Shown here in pieces: positions 12,561 to 25,369 of a stretch of 64,000 bases of DNA. The notes under the pieces were generated by a model that made no database searches, was not told the DNA's origin, and was given only the letters and a program-made list of their open reading frames with translations. Each line of letters starts with the position of its first letter. Position 1 is the first letter of the stretch. Source of the stretch: Acanthacorydalis orientalis (taxonomy: Eukaryota > Arthropoda > Insecta > Megaloptera > Corydalidae); NCBI GenBank assembly GCA_034766995.1, contig CM068316.1, positions 11,232,000-11,295,999 on the forward strand, read 5' to 3'. A program made the translations under genes and the position numbers.

Positions 12561-13009
12561 AATGAAAAAATATAATTATTGTAAAATATTATTTATAAAA
12601 ATTAAGTTAATTTATTATAATTAATTCTTTATAATATATATATATATATATAAATATATAGGAAATAATCAATAAGAACTTTTATAGTACCATTATCAGT
12701 TTCAAAAAATAAAAACTAAAAATTTGCAATGATACCAGAAATGTTTTCATACTTCATGCATGAAACATAAAACATCAGTTATGAAAATATTAATATTCGC
12801 CTATTGTTAAATCTGAAATTTTATCCGTCGAATATTTTCAGGAAAAATACTCATTTTTAATCTCTCACTTCGTTGAAAATAATTGTAACATTGCGCGAAA
12901 AAACTCTACTGCTGTTTATTTTCTGATATGAAAATCAATAACTATTGATTCGGAAACAAATGTTTGTAGTTAATGAAACGATAGGACTGGATGATCCTGA
13001 AAAATAGAA

Positions 13010-13175
13010 TAAATGTTTAACGAAAATATGTGATCAAAAATGTACAATAGTTGATTATCAATTATTTTAATAGTATTCGTGCATATTTTTATGAAGAATC
13101 CATTAATTACAGAGCGCTAAATCACATCTTATCTCTCTGAAAAATATATTTTTCAACGTGAATTTAGCCAATTTC
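13010..13175 (-). mobile_element. FB foldback family, left-arm half copy
   Basis: The left arm reads atgtgatcaaaaatgtacaa, gattatcaattattttaat, ttcgtgcatattttta and cattaattacagagcgctaa. After the agagcgctaa centre the second arm is mostly lost; only caacgtgaatttagcca remains near 13160, as if the middle were deleted. Confidence 0.55.
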
Positions 13176-14319
13176 CCAAAAAAACTGCTAAATTTTTTCT
13201 TTGAAATTCAAATATAACCGAATTTATGTTCTGTAAATATTCTACAATTATTTTTAAACTAATAAATATTATATTAAATGACTATAAGAAAAAAATAGTT
13301 TCATAAATTCGAACAAACACCTTTAGATATATTTTATTATAAAAAATATCATAAATCATATTATGTCAAACCAAATATCCATCTTCAATATTTCCAATGT
13401 GCAAACGAAATTTGAATTAATAAAATACTTTAATGTCAATAACACATATCGAACCTACATCTACGGTAAAAAAAGATCGTATAAAAAATATAATTTGTAC
13501 AAGTGACACCGAATCGAATTCTAAATCCACTGTCGATTTCATTTTAAGCATTTTAAGGTCAGCCAATTTATGACAGATGTCATACTTTTTCTATTAGAGT
13601 AACTTATTTGACTGGATTATATTCTTTTGTCGGAAAAGAGGTTCGATCCGATTTGTCAAATAGATTTCTTACATTTTCAAATTGAATTTAATAACAGTCC
13701 TTTAATATTAATTCAATATTTGTAGAAAACTGATAAAATAAAGTTATTTTACGTTAATAATTTCGTGTTTTCTAAGCGTTTTTTTTTTTGTTTACAAATT
13801 AACTATATAATTCTCTTTCTTATACATACATATACGCAAAAAAATTAAATATTTACATAATATTTTTGAAGATACTACCAAAATTCTTTGTAATATTTTT
13901 GATAAAAAAAATGTTAGTGATATCTTATATTTCAGAGCATTACACTTAAATAACGCTAAAAATACTATATGTATATATACATTATTACACTTAAAAGAAA
14001 CATACCGTTAATTGGTTTGAAAATCTCTATATGTGTAGTCATTTATTTATGTATAATTTCATAAATATCCTGTAAATACGTCAGAATGGATTTATTTGAC
14101 ACAAAAAAGATTATGAAGGTTTAAGTACGTGTCATGATTAATTTTCAAAATTAAAAATGCTTATTTAGTTTTCATTCGATCAACTGCTCTTTAGAAGGTC
14201 TCAGAAAATGAAAACCAATGATTTATTCTTCTCTTTTTTTCTAGATTTGCATGCCAGTTTATATATAGAAAGTGGGTGCTTGGCACACAACTCATCCATC
14301 ATCAGAATAAAAAGAAATG
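13176..14319. other. Anonymous AT-rich DNA
   Basis: No gene is seen. The 13490-13680 patch is slightly richer in GC (ccgaatcgaattctaaatcc, gtcggaaaagaggttcgatc) and unassigned. The mariner's N-terminal part is expected at the right-hand end but cannot be read. Confidence 0.35.
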
Positions 14320-15117
14320 ATAAACTGTAAACTTTTTTGGATTTAAATGTTCCACAATCAGCAATATAACTTATATAAGTTAACATTGAATTAATCGATA
14401 GCGGTTAGAAAGTTTTATTCTGTGGAAAAGAATCAAAAAAAAGATTGCACATGAACTTTCCGAGAGTAGGATAGAATAGCAACTCAACATATAAGTTTCT
14501 CTATTGGTCATAAAATAGAAAGAATCACATTTTATAGATTATAGATACTAGAGATGAAAAATAGATGGATATACTATAATAATCATAGATATACTATAAT
14601 AATAATATATAATAATCCTCAATAAGTTTCTGGATAAAGATGAACTAAAGACACTGAATATGAAGGCAAATATTCATAATAGAAAATTTCTTGTCTATAT
14701 CTGGCAGGACATAAAAAATATTATTTACTATGAACTTTTGTCGTTCAGTAAGACTGCAATTACATTGCTTGAAAAAGAAACTAGATTAAAAAACGATTTG
14801 CGTGGCAAGAGAGATGGAAATTCATTCTACTGAATGACAAACCTTACCAAAAACTGGTCGCATTCGTATAGGAAATTTTCATGCAAATATATTTGAAAAT
14901 TCTCCTTCAAGTAGATTATTTACTTGGCTCGGATCTTTTAGATTATCTGTTGTATCAGATCCTATATTTTTAAAGCAATACAATCGAGAATACCTATAAT
15001 AAGTTCATCATTAAATTTTTTATCGTTTAGCAATACATTATTTCATGCATAGAAAAATTACCAGAAGGTTGGATTTCGGCCATAGAAATGGAAAGGAAAT
15101 ATTTTAATGATGATTAA
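14320..15117 (+). pseudogene. Mariner transposase pseudogene (mauritiana-like)
   Basis: Conceptual translation across several frames gives the mariner transposase in order. A trace of the helix-turn-helix (DLNVPQSAI, about 14339) is followed by HELSE at about 14451. Next come a DEK-WIYYNN segment at about 14551-14575 (the family's GDEKWI..Y.N block with the first catalytic Asp) and FLDKDE at about 14623. The strongly diagnostic IHNRKFLVYIWQDIKNIIYY lies at about 14674-14733, and the C-terminal LPEGWISAIE..YFNDD ends in TAA at 15115-15117. Many stops and frameshifts plus a small internal duplication near 14570-14600 make it inactive. Lineage is assigned from the IWWD.KGI.YYELL-type block. No terminal inverted repeats were found, so the element ends are undefined. 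Confidence 0.85.
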
Positions 15118-16661
15118 AGATTACTCAACTGTTTATTCATAAATATATTTGGTCAAAAAATTCTCTTTACTTTTTCATAAAACTAACAAAAAAATAAATA
15201 AAAATGTACGATTTCATTCAGATATTTTCTTAATAAACAATTTGTATAAACAGTATTGTATAAATTTAAAATGTACAATTGTCTACAACTGAAGTCGAAA
15301 GTACAAAATAAATATTCTAAATTAATAATTCCCTCGCTTAATTTATAAATGCAAAAAATACATCTTGTATTTTCATTTGTAATTCAGTAAAAGTGTATTT
15401 AAAATACTTTACAAAAAATAAACGATCCCTTATGATAAGTCTTGCGTATGATTATTTATGTTTTTGCATGTGTATAATTTATAAATTAATTAATTTCGAC
15501 GATTAAAAAATATTCTCGTTGTAGAAAAGGCGATTCCAGCACAGTTCACCTTGTTAAACGTTCTTTCTGCTGCATATTACCCAATTTAAAATCATTACAC
15601 ACTTTAAATTACTTTATACAAGCAACTTTATTATCTGAATGATTTATGATGAAAGCAGGGTTCAGAGTTTTGAGCGAACTCTACGCCGACGCTTTATATT
15701 TCCTAAACTCCTCCCGTCGCTGTCAACACTAATCCTAACATAATCTGCTTTACTTTATTGCAATTACTACTTAGTCGAGAAAGTAACATAAATAACAACG
15801 TTAATTGGTTTAATTGGCGTTAATTAAAATAATGATTACGTAAAGTTGTACTGAAAAACTGTTATTTATACAAGATGTGTTTATTTAAAAAATAAAAATA
15901 TAGTTTTAAATTAATACACGGAATAAAATATTTTCTTTTCAATAAAATAAAATATGACTGTATTAATTTTTATATTTAAAAGAATTAAATATTTTTATTA
16001 ACAGCATTTTTAATGTTATTAAAGAAGTTAAAATTCTACCAAAATAAATTTCAAAAAAAATTGGAATAATTTAACATATGTAATTACTCGTAGATTAATT
16101 TATCCTTCGATTGTATTTATTTTATTTCCATAAATTGCAAAAGGATTTAAATAATATTCTACACAAATCTCATTGATTATTAATTCTTAGCAATTATGAA
16201 TTTCGATTGAAAGTTTCTTTCCTTTGAAAGTACTCCTTATTCCAAGTTTTTTCTATTTTACTTAAAGAAATATTTTTTTACAGAAGTAAAACATTTTAAT
16301 AGGAACAGAAATGTGTGTGTGTGTAAATTCAATACTTCAGAAATTGGAAGCTAAATTAATTAACAGGAATGATCACATTGTCAATGAATATTCTACGTTT
16401 GATAACTGGTGAGTTTGTATAATGAATTGAATACAAGAGAGTTTTATAACAATATCTCATTCTTGCTCAGATATAATGGATATAACTGACATTACGCCTT
16501 GTTAAACACGTTGAACATGTAGTTTGAGAGCCGAACCTTTATCGAGTGTGACCTCAAGTACGTGTCCTTGTTGACCCAAATGGTCGAAGTCCTATTGAAA
16601 TCAAGCTCCTGATTTCACGCTTGTAACATTTTCAAAATGAAATCTGTTTTATTCCAGAAAG
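15118..16661. other. Non-repeat AT-rich DNA with two GC-elevated patches
   Basis: No gene is seen. The patch 15530-15740 (cgattccagcacagttcacc, ctacgccgacgctttatatt, ctcctcccgtcgctgtcaac) and the patch 16480-16640 (gagagccgaacctttatcga, gtcctattgaaatcaagctc) have clearly higher GC than the flanks and match no repeat in the window. They are candidates for regulatory or transcribed non-coding DNA. Confidence 0.3.
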
Positions 16662-16761
<100 letters not shown>

Positions 16762-17218
16762 TAACTACACTTATTCAACTAAATAAAAATAAAATAAAAT
16801 CATACAATAAAAAAATAAATATACATTTAAAATAAAAACAATTTTTTAATATATATTTTTAAAAAACATGTCACGTTTTTGATTTAAAAGTTTGTTAATG
16901 TAATTTTAATAAAAGATGCAATAATATCAAAAAGTATATACTTATTTGGATATAAAAATCATTCAATAACAATATTTTGAACAAAGTAGATGAATAAAGA
17001 TATTTTAATTTTTATCTTTGTGAATTTTTTTATTATATAGTTTAAAAATGTAAGTAAATTTATTTTTTTATAACTGAAACACTTTAAAACCAACGTTCTT
17101 AAATATGAATATTAAACAATTAGAACCAAACCTTAAATATAGTTTTATTTCGGTAAATATTTCAAGATGTTTTAATGATTTAAAAAATACCTAAGTTGTT
17201 TCTTATATATTATTCATT

Positions 17219-17220
<2 letters not shown>

Positions 17221-17274
<54 letters not shown>

Positions 17275-17302
17275 CACAGAGAGAGAGAGAGAGATAGATA
17301 TA
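17221..17302. repeat. Compound (TA)n(GA)n microsatellite
   Basis: TA units change into GA units with one cacaga interruption, then a gatagata end. Confidence 0.97.
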
Positions 17303-17599
17303 CAATTAAGAAAAATTAGAATACTGTCTCAGAGTTTTTTTATACTGTACTTAAAAATACATAATTTCAACTGTGAAAAATAAACAGTATATATTGAAAA
17401 GTTGTAATATACTTCACCTTTAGTACAGAAGTTAAAAAAAAATAATAAGACATACAGAATAAGGCACCAATCCTGCTACAAAAAAATAAATGTTTCCATT
17501 GTCTTAATTGTTTTCTATTTATTTTTTTTGCAGAATAATTGAGATTAAATATAATTTTAAAAATGGAAACGGTTCAAAATAACCAATAAATTAGAGTTG

Positions 17600-18340
17600 T
17601 ACAACTGTACCTCAGGTCGAACGAACATTGAGAAATGATGGTGTACGCGATATTCTCAACCGATGGACAATCACTCCGATCGTATAATTCAATGAAGCAG
17701 GTAGTGCTAAGGGAACGCCTTACCATCGAAATCCAGCAGTTCGGACACCTGAGAACATCACCGCAGTGGCCGTGTCTATCGATAATAATCCTAAAATTTT
17801 CACTAGACTACTGGTTGCAACAAGTGGATTGAGTTGAAGGACTGCGTCGCAAATATTGCATGAAGATTTATATTTATTTCCGTATAATTTCAAATGACAA
17901 GCAGTTAAAATGCTAAGACCTGCCAATTAGGCTGAAATTTTCTCATAAATTGTTGCAATTTACTCAAGAAAATAAAAATTTTATCAATTGTTTATTTACG
18001 TCGGAGGAGACATATTCGACCATAACGACAATGTCAATAAGCAGAATTTCCATACTTGGGTTACGGAAAATCGCTGACAAGTGCTGTTATTGGAAGCATA
18101 CCCCGCGGAATATTAACTACCGTAATGAACAACGTTTTGGTGCGCCAAATGTATTGAGTTAATGAAGGTGAAGCCATCTAAAAGAAATTATATTTACGAA
18201 TCAATTATTGTCAAAAAAAATTTAATTCTGAACATAAAGAAAAAAATATAAAAATCACTTTAAAATGACCAAATTATTGAAATTTCTTTTTCTAGCAAGA
18301 TTGGTGCCCCACCCTACACTTAATATTTATAAAAATAAGA
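17600..18340 (+). pseudogene. IS630/Tc1-type transposase pseudogene
   Basis: The shifting-frame translation follows the insect IS630/Tc1-superfamily (DDE_3) transposase. VRTPENITAVAV at about 17743 precedes the HTH region. The diagnostic RTASQILHEDLYLFPYNFK lies at about 17840-17896, then MLRPAN at about 17910. LLQFTQENKNFIN is at about 17947 with the SDEA-like FTSEE at about 17995, and NVNKQNFHTW at about 18032-18061 corresponds to the family's VNKQN.R.W block. A late IGAPPYT at about 18302 corresponds to the QQDGA..HT block around the second catalytic Asp. Numerous stops and frameshifts make it dead. ORFs at 17635-17832 and 17950-18162 are fragments of it. No inverted termini were recognised. 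Confidence 0.8.
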
Positions 18341-18599
18341 AAATATAATTTTTTATATCTATACATCCATGCAAAACAATAAATAAACATAGCATTTTAT
18401 GAAAATGACAAATCTTAGAGCAAACAGAAAAAGATGAAAATACCTTAGAATAATTTTTCCGAGACTAGGTTTCTCAGATAATATTTCACAATCAATTTCA
18501 GAGAAGAGTATTTTTTTAAAAAATTGAAAATGTGTCTTAAATGATGAAGAGGAGAATTTATTATAAATAGGTGACGTAAAACGAAAAATTAAGTTATAG

Positions 18600-18775
18600 G
18601 ATACAATTCAATGACGCTAAAACTTGGCTCTCTGAGATGATGGTATCTTAATCAAAATATCCATATAATTAATAAATAAAAATGATCGTTAATCAATTAT
18701 CGAAATTTTTGAACAGAAAGAGTTTGTAGTTAGCGTTGTGAGTGAATAATTAGTTCGTGAGAACGATACAATGTT
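18600..18775 (+). mobile_element. FB foldback family, half copy
   Basis: ggctctctgagatgatggta, cttaatcaaaatatccata, aaaatgatcgttaatcaatt, tttttgaacagaaagagttt and tagttagcgttgtgagtg follow the FB right arm in order. Confidence 0.65.
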
Positions 18776-19173
18776 GATACGATCATAGAATTAATCAAGT
18801 AGAATGAATTTACTGTGAATGAATTAGTTATATTTATGCGAAAAAAACTCTACTAGAAAGTCTAAAATATACTATCTTAAATTAATTTTTCAAATGTAAT
18901 GCCAGCGAATATACAATTAAATCAAAAATTCGTAAATATGGAAATGTTTATTTTCTTAAAATATCGCCATACAATAAATTATTTTTAATTTCTTGTATAT
19001 AAAATTGAAAAAAATTATCATAGATATTTTATAATCGCAATATACTGTAATAATTTTAAAGAAAATATATTTTCTACTTAATTTTACGGTTCTGACACTA
19101 ATTTTAATGTTATTTGTTTTAATTAGTGTACATTAAGAACCGAGGAAATTATAAATAGTGAAAACTCAGAGTC

Positions 19174-19175
<2 letters not shown>

Positions 19176-19261
<86 letters not shown>

Positions 19262-19266
19262 ATGAG
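19176..19266. repeat. Compound (TA)n(GT)n microsatellite
   Basis: A TA tract with one AAATA break ends in seven GT units. The 70-codon minus-strand ORF across it is a repeat artefact. Confidence 0.97.
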
Positions 19267-19439
19267 TACTTCTTAAGTGAATTACTGAACATGTATCTAG
19301 TTTTCCGAACAACAAATCCGAAGAGATGTTCGTAATAAGACGCGTCATAAAATAATTATTCAAAGAGCGTATTCGAAATGTCACACCAGAAACATAAAAC
19401 TAATCGAGCACAGTAATTCAAACACAATTTAATCAACAA

Positions 19440-19830
19440 AGTATTGGTACGACTTGTAGCAGTCGGCATGGCAACGTACGACGAAATGATACAAATGGCC
19501 ATCAGCGAAATCAACTTAACTGCCGTATAGCTAATACATGCGACAGAACGGACGGATTGTGGGTGACGGGATGTGAACTGGATGTGTGCGGTGGGTTGTG
19601 CGGTTGTACCAGAGTGCGTGTATCCGTGTGTACGTGTGTAAAATTCAGACCGAACGACAGTGTGGAATGTGACAAAAACACACTTCGGTCGGTTTCTGTG
19701 GGTGTGCGCCGTGCACGGTGGCTGTTCATTGCGAAAGAGCACCGGCGTGCTTCAGTCGACAGCTTCCGCGCATAAAAGAGACGCGGCAGCTTTTATATCT
19801 GAATTGAAAATCGGGCATTGATTTTTTTGT
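19440..19830. promoter_or_regulatory. GC-rich, CpG-containing island; possible core promoter
   Basis: This is the most GC- and CpG-rich segment in the window, abruptly different from its flanks. TTCAGTCGAC at 19751-19760 contains a match to the arthropod initiator TCA(+1)GTC. CATAAAAGAG follows at 19771, and AGACGC, which resembles the DPE core RGWYV, lies at 19779, about 2 bp closer than the canonical +28. A (GT)-rich stretch with tgtgcggtgggttgtgcggt precedes it. Overlapping ORFs on both strands (128 aa on minus, 72 aa on plus) show no domain and look like by-products of GC content. A promoter or first non-coding exon is an inference from composition and the initiator only. Confidence 0.3.
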
Positions 19831-19949
19831 AACATTTGTGGTATCGGCTGATTGGAACGCTAGCCAGTTTAAAATGTTAACTAAAGTAGTGCTGCATTTT
19901 ACATTTATACATAAATACATACTAATATATACAACCGCACATATGCACG

Positions 19950-20386
<437 letters not shown>

Positions 20387-20451
<65 letters not shown>
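20387..20451. repeat. (TA)n array
   Basis: An uninterrupted TA tract between the GC-rich island and the tandem duplication. Confidence 0.97.
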
Positions 20452-20452
<1 letters not shown>

Positions 20453-20461
20453 CCGAATGAA

Positions 20462-20665
20462 ACAATAAACATATTTGGCTATCATAGAAACCTCGTCCCA
20501 AATAAATAAGTTGGCGTTGTGGATTTTTTTTATTTTTTATGAACAATTTTGATTTTATATATAGAGAGAGAAGAGAGATAAACATATTCGAATAACACCG
20601 GAAATCTCGTTCCAAATAAAGAAGTCGACTTCTTGGAATTATTATTTTTAGTGGATATTTTTTAT

Positions 20666-20690
<25 letters not shown>
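20462..20690. repeat. Diverged two-copy tandem repeat (~112 bp unit)
   Basis: Unit 1 starts ataaacatatttggctatca, then cctcgtcccaaataaataag, and ends in tttatatatagagagag. Unit 2 starts ataaacatattcgaataac, then ctcgttccaaataaagaag, and ends in ttattatatatata. Both units end in TA-rich sequence, so the (TA)n is probably part of the repeated unit. In the minus frame they give related peptides ([15 protein letters not shown] and [14 protein letters not shown]), which reflects the duplication and is not evidence of coding. Confidence 0.75.
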
Positions 20691-20731
<41 letters not shown>

Positions 20732-20734
20732 CAC

Positions 20735-20765
<31 letters not shown>

Positions 20766-20768
20766 CAC

Positions 20769-20820
<52 letters not shown>

Positions 20821-20843
20821 ATATCTATATCTATATCTATATC

Positions 20844-20902
<59 letters not shown>

Positions 20903-20967
20903 ATATATATATATATATATATACATAAATATATATAAATATACATATACATATGTATATATATATA
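20668..20967. repeat. (TA)n array with internal (TATATC)n
   Basis: The right part of the TA complex. At about 20816-20846 the unit becomes a hexanucleotide TATATC repeated five times, then returns to TA. Confidence 0.97.
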
Positions 20968-21550
20968 AATTGTTTATAGAGAAAAAGAGATTTGGTTATA
21001 TCTTGTATTAATTCTTAAGTAATTAATAATTTTAATCGCGAAAAGAATTACTTTTTGTTTTGCTTAAAATTTAATATTCAGTATAATTAATTGAAAATAC
21101 GAGAGATGACAACTATAAAATAAATTGAATAAACTTATTCTAATAATTAATGTAGTATTATATGTCTATAGAACAATTTTCAAATAGTCAAAATAACTAG
21201 AAAAGATTAAAAGCAATAAGTGGAAAAAATACTTCTTAATTATGTACAAGAGCTTTCTAAAACACAAATTGATTAGAATATTTTAATTGTATGAGTGAAG
21301 ACCTTAAAATATTAATTAAAAAAGTAACAGAATTTTAATCTCCTTTAGTGATAATCAAATTATATTGTATATTGTTTAATACAGCTTACCTCTCTAGTAG
21401 ATATATAATGAAAAAGCACTTACCTGAAATAAAAAGAAAATGAAATTAATAAAAAATTCAATAATAAACATATCATAAGATAATTAAATCAATTAAATAT
21501 GTACGAAAGCAGATTTAGTGTCAAAGGAAATATTATATTAGGTTAGTAGA
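20968..21550. other. Anonymous AT-rich DNA
   Basis: No ORF or repeat family is seen. Confidence 0.4.
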
Positions 21551-21837
21551 AAAATAATTGCAATTTACAACTTTCAAATTCATATACATTTTTCTCTTTT
21601 TTGATTTTCCTAGATGGTTTAAGTGCTCGAGAACTGTTGGATGACACAATTGTTGTGCGTGTTTCTGATTCAACTGATGCCTTTAAGTTGGTCGTTATGA
21701 ACTGAAAAATTACTCACACTAATTCAAGAGCTTACACTAAAGTTAGGCGTTAGTCATCCAACAGTTCTCGACTACTTATAACCACTTAAATTAAAAAATG
21801 TATATGAATTTGAAGGTAACAAACCACAATTATTTTT
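21551..21837. mobile_element. Palindromic (head-to-head) mariner remnant
   Basis: An imperfect inverted repeat: left arm about 21551-21645, right arm about 21755-21837, with a spacer of about 110 bp. Both arms encode the same piece of a mariner transposase N-terminal helix-turn-helix. On the minus strand the left arm reads CHPTVLEHLNHLGKSKK (from about 21644 downward). On the plus strand the right arm reads KLGVSHPTVLDYL then PLKLKNV (from about 21739). This is the family's ELGVSHTTVLRHLKQLGKVKK block. The upstream IQELT of the plus copy lies in the spacer. No catalytic region remains. It is most simply two mariner 5' pieces joined head to head, or an inverted-duplication derivative. Confidence 0.8.
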
Positions 21838-22469
21838 ATATCAACATAGTACATTCTTATTTGATATTAACAACTTAATGAATAAAATTTAATTTTAATT
21901 AGACTATAATTATTATATTTTTATAATAAAATCCAACAAGCAGACAAATAATTATACAATCAATGTTCATTCAAATTACAATTGAACAACATCTTTCAAT
22001 ATAGAGACCAAAACTCATATATAAACATTTATACTCCATTTAAATTCTGTAAAATATAAGACGTAAGATTTATAAAATAATTTAAATTCATATTTTACCT
22101 AAACTTTCCACATAGTTATCAATCATATACTAATAATTCGATTTAATATTTTTAAACAAATCTTATAAAATATCAACTAGTAAATATAAATTTTACATCA
22201 AATTTTATAAGTATAAGAATGTCAATAAAATATCAATAATTGTATTATCGTATTGAATTATCATATTCTTTCATTATATCATAATAATGATAGGATAAAA
22301 GTATTGCTTACATGCATAGGTAAGAAAAAGAAGGTGTAAGAGAATGTGTTAAATCACTATTTTATTTTAAAGTCTTACGAAAAATATGTCTCATTAATCT
22401 TTAATAACAAACTCACTCCTATTAAAAAAGAATATTCAGAAGTTGTAAGTAGAAATTAGATAATACAGA
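21838..22469. other. Anonymous AT-rich DNA
   Basis: No gene or repeat is recognised. Confidence 0.4.
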
Positions 22470-22480
22470 CACACACACAT

Positions 22481-22540
<60 letters not shown>
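22470..22540. repeat. Compound (AC)n(TA)n microsatellite
   Basis: Two AC runs (acacacacatacacacacac) change into (TA)n. Confidence 0.97.
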
Positions 22541-22546
<6 letters not shown>

Positions 22547-22694
22547 TACGGTTGTGGTGGAAAAATAAATTAAAATAAAACTTTAAATAAATCATTTATA
22601 AAAATATATGAATGATTAACTTGAATAATAAATTTATATATATATATATATATATATAATCTATACATCTCAAAAAGTCCCTAAAGTACAAAAA

Positions 22695-22975
22695 ACAAAC
22701 GTCTATTAACTGCTTCCACTTCTGTTTCTCTTGAGTATACTTCATACATACAACATGTAGCAATCAGATCATCTATCCATCTTCTTCTTGTTGTGTCTCT
22801 TGTTCTCTCGGGATTCATATTCAACAACTTTTTTCGTCGATCTATCATTTTTCATTCTGGCAACATGTCCAACCTACTTTAAAAGTTTAATTCTTTCCAT
22901 TATGTCCTTAATTCTGGCCTTATTCGACACTGTCCACATACGTATATATAATACTTCCTCTTGTTCTATGGATAT
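22695..22975 (-). pseudogene. RTE-like non-LTR retrotransposon, C-terminal fragment
   Basis: Read on the minus strand from about 22972, the translation is EEVLYIRMWTVSNKARIKD, IMERIKLLK, VGHVARMKNDRSTKKVVEYE. A frameshift follows, then PERTRDTTRRRWIDDLIAT and YSRETEVEAVNR. This follows the conserved C-terminal tail of invertebrate RTE-type endonuclease/reverse transcriptase proteins: I..RI...KW..AGHVAR..D.RWT, then RGRP..RW.DDI, then W....A..R..W. Catalytic reverse transcriptase and endonuclease domains are absent, so it is a 5'-truncated dead copy. The 67-codon ORF at 22874-23077 (-) is its only sizeable open piece. It abuts (TA)n at 22986. Confidence 0.75.
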
Positions 22976-22985
22976 ACATTGACGT

Positions 22986-23043
<58 letters not shown>
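22986..23043. repeat. (TA)n array
   Basis: A TA tract beginning about ten bases from the edge of the RTE fragment. Confidence 0.97.
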
Positions 23044-23046
<3 letters not shown>

Positions 23047-23069
23047 GTATATAAATATTATTCTGTTCG

Positions 23070-23250
23070 TAATTCACTGCGGGATTAGTGTATTCTCGTA
23101 ATTAGAAGTTCAGCCGTACTCAGCTCGCTTGACAGTTGCGGATTGTCGAGGAGTTATTGTTCTTATTAAGTGCATACAGACATATATCGTGATAAATGTA
23201 TGTATGAGTGTTTTGAAAAATGAGACGATCTCGGCGAATTGTATACATTT
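23070..23250. other. GC-elevated island
   Basis: It contains gaagttcagccgtactcagc, tcgcttgacagttgcggatt and gacgatctcggcgaattg. It is compositionally distinct from the flanks, non-repetitive, without a usable ORF. The TCAGC words are initiator-like, but nothing else supports a promoter. Confidence 0.25.
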
Positions 23251-24442
<1,192 letters not shown>

Positions 24443-24583
24443 TTTTAAGTAAAATTTTATTTACATTCCGTCTATTAATTACAGAAATAAATTTATTCAC
24501 ACAGAGATTTATTAAACATTATTATTACAATTCAATCAACATTTCTATATTTAAAAGAAAAGACAAAAGATTTATATTATAAA

Positions 24584-24584
<1 letters not shown>

Positions 24585-24663
<79 letters not shown>

Positions 24664-24668
24664 ATATA

Positions 24669-24748
<80 letters not shown>

Positions 24749-24786
24749 AGTGTATATATAATTATATATATATATATATATATATA
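24585..24786. repeat. Compound (CT)n(TA)n(GT)n array with duplicated block
   Basis: A CT run, then TA, then the block GTGTGTGT-ATATATAATTATAT twice (about 24653 and 24732), then TA ending exactly where the MITE at 24787 begins. The duplicated block shows expansion of a higher-order unit. Confidence 0.95.
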
Positions 24787-24997
24787 CAGGTGATTCAACT
24801 TAGTCTACCACAAGAAAATATTTAAAAAAAACGCAAAAATTAAACAAAAACATGTTATATTCAATTTAGTATTTTAGTTCAATTATATTTTAGTATAAAA
24901 TGGAACTAAAATACTAAATAAAAAGTAACATGACTTTTCTTAACTCCTGCGCCCACTTTTAATACTTCCATGTAGAAACCTAAATGGAATCAAATTA
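24787..24997. mobile_element. Short MITE, copy 1 (GGTGATTCAA termini)
   Basis: The left terminus caggtgattcaacttagtct follows a TA. The inverted right terminus is near cctaaatggaatcaaatta. The interior carries aaaaacgcaaaaatt, a self-complementary core (tttagtattttagttcaatt / ggaactaaaatactaaat) and taacatgacttttcttaac. A second copy with the same termini and interior lies at 61333-61534. There is no coding capacity. TA flanks and about 20-bp imperfect termini suggest a Tc1/mariner-mobilised MITE (inference). Confidence 0.8.
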
Positions 24998-25369
24998 TAC
25001 AGTCTAATTGTATAACTCCTCATATGTATTTAGTGGTTATGTAGTACAACAATGTAAATTTATTATCATTTTTTTATAAAAACCAGTACTACTTCGTAAC
25101 TCGACACTCATCTGAATCAAGTAGAAAATGTATTTCAATATTTATTGGATCTTCCCCATAAAGATTGTAAAATACTGTTTTGAATTTTTTTTATAAAATT
25201 CATTACTATTTAATAATTAAATTTACATTATTCAGTATCAGTCATAAACTAATTCTATCGATTTAAGCATACTTAAATAAAAGAACTTAATTAAAAAAAT
25301 TGAAAAACGTTCGCGATATGTTTTAAAAATATAGTTAAATAAAATTTCATCAGTGAATTTATTATTTCT
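24998..25369. other. Anonymous AT-rich DNA
   Basis: No gene or repeat is recognised. Confidence 0.4.

Noticed and set aside
13640..13649. GGTTCGATCC, matching the tRNA B-box
   Set aside because: The flanking bases do not form a T-arm stem (agagg against cgatt) and no A-box or acceptor pairing lies upstream at tRNA distance.
19356..19742. 128-codon minus-strand ORF and overlapping 72-codon ORFs
   Set aside because: Three mutually overlapping ORFs on both strands in a GC-rich island are expected when stop codons become rare. No family resemblance.
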